Assembly (NCBI GenBank): GCA_032251455.1
Contig: JAVVEG010000033.1
Coordinates: 1 to 19,442 of the forward strand
DNA: 19,442 nt
From: JAVVEG01 sp032251455
GTDB lineage: Bacteria > Pseudomonadota > Gammaproteobacteria > Pseudomonadales > Pseudohongiellaceae
Reading direction: 5' to 3'
Below are positions 15,745 to 19,442 of the stretch, piece after piece. The notes under the pieces are model-generated. The model worked only from the letters and a program-made list of their open reading frames with translations. It had not been told where the DNA came from and made no database searches. The position numbers and the translations under genes are program-made. Numbering within the stretch: position 1 is the first letter of the stretch; each line of letters opens with the position of its first letter.

Positions 15745-16569
15745 TCAATCCTGGGGAAGGACTCCCTGCTGCTGCAGAACCGCCCTGGCCAGAGAGAGGC
15801 GGGCGGCACCAAACGTGCTCCCCGGCTTGTTGGTTCGCAACAGGCTGGCGAAAAACACCACCTCGTCATTCCGCTCCACCCAACCTGCCCACCAGCCAAT
15901 ATTGTCACCCCCGTCCGGTGTCGCCCAGCCGGTTTTGGCACGAACAAGATAGTCGCTGCCGGTTTCCGTTACCATCATTTCGCGCACACTGGCCATGACC
16001 TCTGCTGAAAAGGGCAGATCATCCCGGTACAGGCGCTGCAGGAATGCTATCTGCTCACTGGCGGAAATACGCAGCCCACCCGTCAGCCAGAAGGTATCGA
16101 TACCTCCCGAAATATCGCCGTTGCCATACCCGGCCGCATCGATATAGTGCTGCATTCTTGCCGCGCCAATGCGTTTGACCATCTGTTGATAATGCGGAAC
16201 GGCCGAAAGACGAAAGGCCTCGGTCAAGGTGAGATCACGATTGATTTCCGGCCGGCTGCGCTGAACACCATCCCAGCGAACCACCGTATTGCGATCAGCC
16301 ACTATCCCAAGTTCCAGGATCACCAGGGAACTGAATATCTTGAATGTCGACGCCGGCAGCACGCGCTCGTCGGCCAGTTCGGCATGCCCGGCCAGCGAAG
16401 TGTTTTGCCGCAGATCATGGATCAGCACGATGCCCTCAAAGCCGGTAGCATCAATCAACCTGCGGGCATCCAGGGATTCTGTCGGCTCCTGGGCAGACAC
16501 AGCCCCCTGCAACAACAGCCACAGGGCAATGCCCAGCGAAGGGGGTAAGCAAGCAATGAGCGGCTTCAT
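15745..16569 (-). CDS. bla: Class D (OXA-type) beta-lactamase
   Basis: Periplasmic serine beta-lactamase of class D, which hydrolyses penicillins and in some members oxacillin or carbapenems. The 274-residue precursor has a signal peptide with likely cleavage after AVSA (residue 26). All class D motifs are present and in order: STFK with Ser74 and the carbamylated-type Lys77, S-x-V at 122-124 (SAV), YGN at 148-150, the omega-loop tryptophan Trp161 in GGIDTFWL, and KTGW at 212-215 followed by GWWAGWVE. It is therefore likely an active enzyme, not a BlaR1-type sensor, which would carry membrane helices. The ATG at 16569 has an AGGAG site; an in-frame extension to 16629 has no better site. I see no cassette attC site or insertion sequence next to it, and it is embedded in an ordinary operon, so it looks like a resident gene. 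Spectrum cannot be predicted. Confidence 0.95.
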   Translation of the reverse strand: MKPLIACLPPSLGIALWLLLQGAVSAQEPTESLDARRLIDATGFEGIVLIHDLRQNTSLAGHAELADERVLPASTFKIFSSLVILELGIVADRNTVVRWDGVQRSRPEINRDLTLTEAFRLSAVPHYQQMVKRIGAARMQHYIDAAGYGNGDISGGIDTFWLTGGLRISASEQIAFLQRLYRDDLPFSAEVMASVREMMVTETGSDYLVRAKTGWATPDGGDNIGWWAGWVERNDEVVFFASLLRTNKPGSTFGAARLSLARAVLQQQGVLPQD

Positions 16570-16659
16570 TTTTTCTCCTGTTGCCGGGCCTGAAAGACAG
16601 CTTTGTGCAGCCAGCGTGTCGCTGGACACATCAGCACCAGAGAATACTGTATTTCAGGC

Positions 16660-18045
16660 TTACTCTACCAACAGGATATCGAGAAGATTGTCGCGGAAGG
16701 TGGGGTCAGAGGGCAGTTGGGCATGCTCGGCACAGACAAAAACCGAGTAGGACAGCGGGAACACACTGTCCAGGCCATCGTCGAAGCGTTCGCTGACCCC
16801 TTTCCCGGTCAGCGAGCTTTTGGTAACGCGACCATCACCCGGTGCCAGCATCAGGCGTTGATAGTTGATCTGCGGGTCTGGGTTGATGATGTCTTCAGGC
16901 CACAGGTGAATTTTTATCTCCCCATTCACTTCCTCCAGCAGACACAGGGCGGGAGTCAGCTTGCAGCCACTGCCGAAGGCCACATAACTGGCAGTCGACT
17001 CACCCAGAGGCAGGGACAGGGCACGGTGAAAACGCTGCCCACGCTCCAGTCCAGCTGCCATGTGCGCCTCCAGCGCCTGCAGGTAGGCTTCTGCCTGATC
17101 CGGGTCGGCGAACCTGGAACGCAGGCGTTGCCGTATGGCCGGGTCGAATATCGACCAGCGTGACTCTTTCCAGAAAGCCAGGTCATACAGGTCACGATCA
17201 ACCGGCAGGCCGTCGATGCCAATCATCCAGGCCCGGTCAGGATGCGGCAGCAATTGGTACATGCTGTTCATGGTCGCCAGCGCTGCCGGGCTCAAACGTC
17301 CCAGCAAACCCATGGATTCGCCCATCAAGGCCTGCTGCAGCGCCGAGACCGAACCAAAGTTGGGAGTGCCAATCAACACGACATTGCGTACCTTGTTGTG
17401 CCAGGGCGCAGGCGGCCCGGGCACCTCCGCCTCGGTCAACACATCCACCCCGCCGTAGCGGGCATAGTAGCGGGCTACCAGCCCCCCGGCACTGTGCGCC
17501 ACCAGATCGACCTTCAGGTCGGCATCATCGAGTTGCCTGCGGATTGTTTCCACCAGCCGGTCCAGCTCAGCGGCCGCCTTGACAAAATCATCGCGCCAGT
17601 CCCAGGCAAACAGCAGACAATTGGCCTGACCATCCCATTCATTGGCAGGCTGGCATTCATAGGGCCCTGAATCTTCCAGCGCCGACACCAGTTGTCGGTA
17701 AAAATCCTGCCCCAGAACCTGATCAAACAGGCCCTGTGCCTGTAAAGGTTCGGTGGCCACCGGCGACATACCCGCCACCGGCAAACCAAGATGATCCCAG
17801 GAACGGCGAGTAGCCAGATTCCAGGACGAGCCTGGCCAGTACTCAGTACCTGCCGCATTGACCAGACGCGAGCCCATGACTCCGGGGATAATGATGACGG
17901 GGGTTATCCGCTCAAGCTCTGCAGCCTGGCGGGCATAGATTTCCTGCAGATCGATCTCTGAGTTCAAGACACTGCAGGCTGACAGCATCAGTACCAGCAA
18001 AGCGCCTGCCAGCACACGATGCACGGGCCCGCAATGCCGCCTCAT
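16660..18045 (-). CDS. LCAT-like lipoprotein lipase/acyltransferase
   Basis: A 461-residue alpha/beta-hydrolase of the lecithin:cholesterol acyltransferase (LCAT) family, predicted to be a lipid-anchored envelope protein. The N-terminus is a lipoprotein signal peptide with lipobox LSAC and lipidated Cys24. PVIIIPGVMGSRL (49-61) supplies the first strand and oxyanion loop, and FAWDWRDD (146-153) is typical of the family. The nucleophile elbow is AHSAGG (183-188) with Ser185, having Ala in place of the usual first Gly. The acid and base of the triad are probably in GDGRVTKSSL and in AEHAQLPSD near the C-terminus. It should deacylate or transacylate a lipid. ATG 18045 is chosen because it gives a proper lipobox and overlaps the rhodanese stop by four bases (ATGA); a longer frame to 18294 lies inside the rhodanese gene. 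Beta-lactamase follows after 90 bases. Confidence 0.9.
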   Translation of the reverse strand: MRRHCGPVHRVLAGALLVLMLSACSVLNSEIDLQEIYARQAAELERITPVIIIPGVMGSRLVNAAGTEYWPGSSWNLATRRSWDHLGLPVAGMSPVATEPLQAQGLFDQVLGQDFYRQLVSALEDSGPYECQPANEWDGQANCLLFAWDWRDDFVKAAAELDRLVETIRRQLDDADLKVDLVAHSAGGLVARYYARYGGVDVLTEAEVPGPPAPWHNKVRNVVLIGTPNFGSVSALQQALMGESMGLLGRLSPAALATMNSMYQLLPHPDRAWMIGIDGLPVDRDLYDLAFWKESRWSIFDPAIRQRLRSRFADPDQAEAYLQALEAHMAAGLERGQRFHRALSLPLGESTASYVAFGSGCKLTPALCLLEEVNGEIKIHLWPEDIINPDPQINYQRLMLAPGDGRVTKSSLTGKGVSERFDDGLDSVFPLSYSVFVCAEHAQLPSDPTFRDNLLDILLVE

Positions 18046-18620
18046 TTTGTTCCATCCGCCATTACCGGGCTGAAACTGGTCTGATCGCTGCGCTCCAGCG
18101 ACAGCCGCCAAATCCAGTTGAAGGGATGGATCAGCGGCGTACTGCCACCGGCATTCTCCAGCGGCAGCGCCGCATTGTGCCAACGGAAAATCCCACCTTT
18201 CATATTGGCCGGGACGGGTAGAGGCGATTGCTGCTTCTGCAGGGCCGCCTTGACTTCCTGCGCCAGGGCCGTGGAACGCCGGCCAGTGGAGCAATAGAAC
18301 ACCACCTCCTTTTGCTGCAACTGATCACCATACTGTTCAATGAAACTGTTCACGTCCGCATCCGGAGAGAGCCAGATGGCACCGGGAAGATGCCCCACGG
18401 CATACTCATCGGGCTCGCGCACATCAAACAGGAGCAAGTCTGAATCACTGGCCTGAACCCGCTGTGCAATCTGCTGATAGGGCAGTTGCTCTATGCCGCT
18501 GTCTGCAAGCGATGCCTCGATGCGGCTCAGTCTGTCCTGGGCCAGGGCAAAGGGTGAGATAAGCATCAAGAAAATGATGCCCGTGAGGATTTTCTGTAAG
18601 TGGTCCGCGATTTTTTTCAT
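18042..18620 (-). CDS. Periplasmic rhodanese-domain protein
   Basis: A 192-residue exported single-domain rhodanese. Residues 1-27 are a signal peptide (basic start, hydrophobic core ILTGIIFLMLISPF, probable cleavage after ALA). The rhodanese fold follows with LLLFDVREPDEYAVGHLPGAI (62-82) and the active-site loop CSTGRRS (110-116) with catalytic Cys110. The loop is basic, as in sulfurtransferases that act on thiosulfate-like anions or persulfides. A tail of about 45 residues follows the domain. The ATG at 18620 has only a poor ribosome binding site. The stop overlaps the start of the lipase gene by four bases, which implies translational coupling and perhaps a joint envelope role. The real sulfur donor and acceptor are unknown. 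Confidence 0.92.
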   Translation of the reverse strand: MKKIADHLQKILTGIIFLMLISPFALAQDRLSRIEASLADSGIEQLPYQQIAQRVQASDSDLLLFDVREPDEYAVGHLPGAIWLSPDADVNSFIEQYGDQLQQKEVVFYCSTGRRSTALAQEVKAALQKQQSPLPVPANMKGGIFRWHNAALPLENAGGSTPLIHPFNWIWRLSLERSDQTSFSPVMADGTK

Positions 18621-18630
18621 ACTGTTTTAG

Positions 18631-18675
18631 AGCGCTCCGGTGCCGTAATCGTTACAGTCTTCGGCCCGGAACGCT
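18631..18675. repeat. Inverted repeat between the DksA-like gene and rhodanese gene
   Basis: Arms AGCGCTCCGG (18631-18640) and CCGGAACGCT (18666-18675) pair with one mismatch across a 25-base loop, and the loop itself holds GTAA-TCG-TTAC. It lies between the stop of the regulator gene and the start of the rhodanese gene. No run of T follows in the direction of transcription, so it may be a leader structure or a protein site rather than a terminator. Confidence 0.4.
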
Positions 18676-18680
18676 AGGTA

Positions 18681-19013
18681 TCAGGAGCAGGCTATGCAAC
18701 GAACCGCCAAGGGGTTGACGTTCAGCCTGCCCAGCGCTATTTGTTCGCCGCAGCTGATGCATTCACCGAAATCGCCGCTTTCTATGCGCCGCAACGCAGC
18801 CACAATCTGTACCAGCTGCTGTTTACGCCGGCGTTCCGCTTCCAGGGCCATTTGCTGGCCTTGCATGGCATCCATGCGTGACAGCCGGCCAATGCTGCTT
18901 TGGTCCAGGACGACGGTTGCCGTTGAGGATTTTGCTATCGAGTCCAATGCTTCCAGCTCGGATCGCATTTCCAGCAACCTGGATTTAAATTTCACTGTGT
19001 CAAGATCACTCAT
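18681..19013 (-). CDS. TraR/DksA-family zinc-finger protein
   Basis: A 110-residue cytosolic protein of the TraR/DksA family, whose members enter the secondary channel of RNA polymerase or bind it nearby and change promoter output. The C-terminal zinc finger is complete: Cys85-x2-Cys88 (CISC) and Cys106-x2-Cys109 (CIAC). Ahead of it is a helical region rich in Glu, Arg and Gln, with VVLDQSSIGRLSRMDAMQGQQMALEAERRR (34-63), a conserved signature of a short DksA-like subgroup. The DxxDxA tip motif of true DksA is not present in that form, and at 110 residues it is shorter than the 151 of E. coli DksA, so it is a paralogue of unknown targets. The ATG at 19013 is preferred to the in-frame TTG at 19031. 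No Shine-Dalgarno is evident. A -10-like CATAAT lies at 19045-19040. Confidence 0.9.
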   Translation of the reverse strand: MSDLDTVKFKSRLLEMRSELEALDSIAKSSTATVVLDQSSIGRLSRMDAMQGQQMALEAERRRKQQLVQIVAALRRIESGDFGECISCGEQIALGRLNVNPLAVRCIACS

Positions 19014-19076
19014 TCGATAGTTGCCAGTCAATGGTTACAATTATGGGTCAGGTTACTTGATTTTTGTGTGGATTGG

Positions 19077-19175
19077 CACTCCGTAGCCTGAGTGGCGCTG
19101 TCGTGGGAGCTTTCCTGAGTGCACTCCGTAGTGCCGGAACACTTCGTAGTGCCGAAGCACTCCGTAGCGCCGAGT
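19077..19175. repeat. 18-bp repeats, one dispersed and three in tandem
   Basis: Three adjoining 18-bp units begin CACTCCGTAGTGCCG, CACTTCGTAGTGCCG and CACTCCGTAGCGCCG at 19122-19139, 19140-19157 and 19158-19175. A more diverged copy sits at 19077-19094. The units have no spacers and differ by a few bases. Each contains a small CACT...AGTG type dyad, at least in part. Confidence 0.75.
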
Positions 19176-19180
19176 CGCGC

Positions 19181-19248
19181 TACTGTGTGAAGGGTTCCGA
19201 ACGCACCGCCAAGGCGGCGCTTTAAGGTTCGGCACCCTTCACACAGTA
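19181..19248. repeat. 68-bp imperfect palindrome
   Basis: The left arm 19181-19202 and right arm 19227-19248 are reverse complements at 21 of 22 positions. The 24 bases between them hold a second dyad, GCACCGCC-AA-GGCGGCGC, with one mismatch. Folded, the whole would make a long stem-loop. There is no T-tract beside it, so it is not a standard terminator. Ends of arms read GAAC / GTTC, and no transposase or target-site duplication is visible. Confidence 0.75.
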
Positions 19249-19366
19249 TCACGCCTCTGGGGCAAGACGGGGTTCAAACAGTGCACGGTTTTGCCGGGTG
19301 TCTGGTGGTGAGAGCAGTGCTGCACCTGGAACCCACCCCTGCTGCAGAGGGGTGATGTGGTGGGAA

Positions 19367-19442
19367 TTTTCCGGGACCCTGAGCCGTCAGGGATGGCGGC
19401 GACGGAGCGACCCAAGGAGGGGTTTAAGCGCGTCCCGGAAAA
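19367..19442. repeat. Inverted-repeat element cut by window edge
   Basis: Perfect 11-bp arms TTTTCCGGGAC (19367-19377) and GTCCCGGAAAA (19432-19442) enclose 54 bases that include the hairpin CCTGA-GCCG-TCAGG. The right arm ends exactly at the last base of the window, so the symmetry may continue. The form suggests a dispersed intergenic repeat or a small non-coding mobile unit; this is inferred from shape only. Confidence 0.6.

Larger units (their letters stand above)
19014..19442. other. Gene-free repeat-rich region at right edge
   Basis: No coding sequence is supported in these 429 bases. The minus-strand frame that covers 19028-19252 merely translates the 18-bp repeats into a Thr/Glu/Cys repeat. 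The stretch contains the tandem repeats, the long palindrome and the edge inverted repeat listed separately. It also contains a perfect hairpin CACCCCT-N7-AGGGGTG at 19334-19354. The upstream promoter of the DksA-like gene should lie in its first 60 bases. Confidence 0.7.

Noticed and set aside
16611..16625. Terminator between lipase and beta-lactamase (CCAGCG-TGT-CGCTGG)
   Set aside because: Perfect 6-bp stem but no T-tract follows in the direction of transcription.
19077..19175. CRISPR array
   Set aside because: Units are only 18 bp, adjoin without spacers, and no cas gene is present.
19181..19248. Integron attC site, from the GAAC / GTTC arm ends
   Set aside because: The arm ends do not fit the RYYYAAC / GTTRRRY consensus, the arms are too perfectly paired for an attC site, and there is no integron integrase in the window.
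19028..19252. Small protein with Thr-Glu-Cys repeats
   Set aside because: The repeats come from the 18-bp DNA repeats and the palindrome; no start signal supports translation.

Overview
The window looks like a chromosomal segment of a gammaproteobacterium. It carries lipopolysaccharide genes (a fused two-domain HldE and a lauroyl-type lipid A acyltransferase), a full-length 67K-type SppA, a periplasmic rhodanese, a TraR/DksA zinc-finger protein and a class D beta-lactamase. Base composition is moderately GC-rich, genes are tightly packed, and several start with GTG. Genus cannot be fixed from the sequence alone. No rRNA, tRNA or CRISPR array is visible.

Layout. Positions 1-2000 are accessory in character: a REP-like cluster of hairpins at the left edge, a decayed tyrosine-recombinase fragment, and an AAA/DUF4143 ATPase on the minus strand. 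From 2048 to 7569 all genes are on the minus strand: hldE, chrA and a short-chain dehydrogenase form one probable operon, and sppA follows with its own sigma70-like promoter. The hldE-lpxL gap is a divergent promoter built as a long imperfect inverted repeat that carries a matched extended -10 on each strand. On the plus strand lpxL overlaps by one base a GT-C type membrane glycosyltransferase.

From 10268 to 19013 everything is again on the minus strand. In order of transcription: a TraR/DksA-type regulator; an overlapping pair, rhodanese then LCAT-like lipoprotein lipase; a tight class D beta-lactamase, PNPOx-like and cupin run; an LTA-synthase-family membrane phosphotransferase preceded by a sequence matching the PmrA-box consensus; and a cupin, Baeyer-Villiger-type flavoprotein and two-TM ion channel operon.

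The last 430 bases hold no convincing gene. They hold three kinds of repeat: 18-bp tandem units, a 68-bp imperfect palindrome, and an 11-bp-armed inverted repeat cut by the window edge.

The common theme is the cell envelope: heptose precursor synthesis, lipid A acylation, membrane glycosyl transfer, phosphoglycerol/phosphoethanolamine-type transfer, periplasmic proteolysis and beta-lactam hydrolysis. I did not find a clearly novel multi-gene defence or metabolic system. The strongest leads are the PmrA-type box, the mirror-image divergent promoter and the chromosomal class D beta-lactamase.
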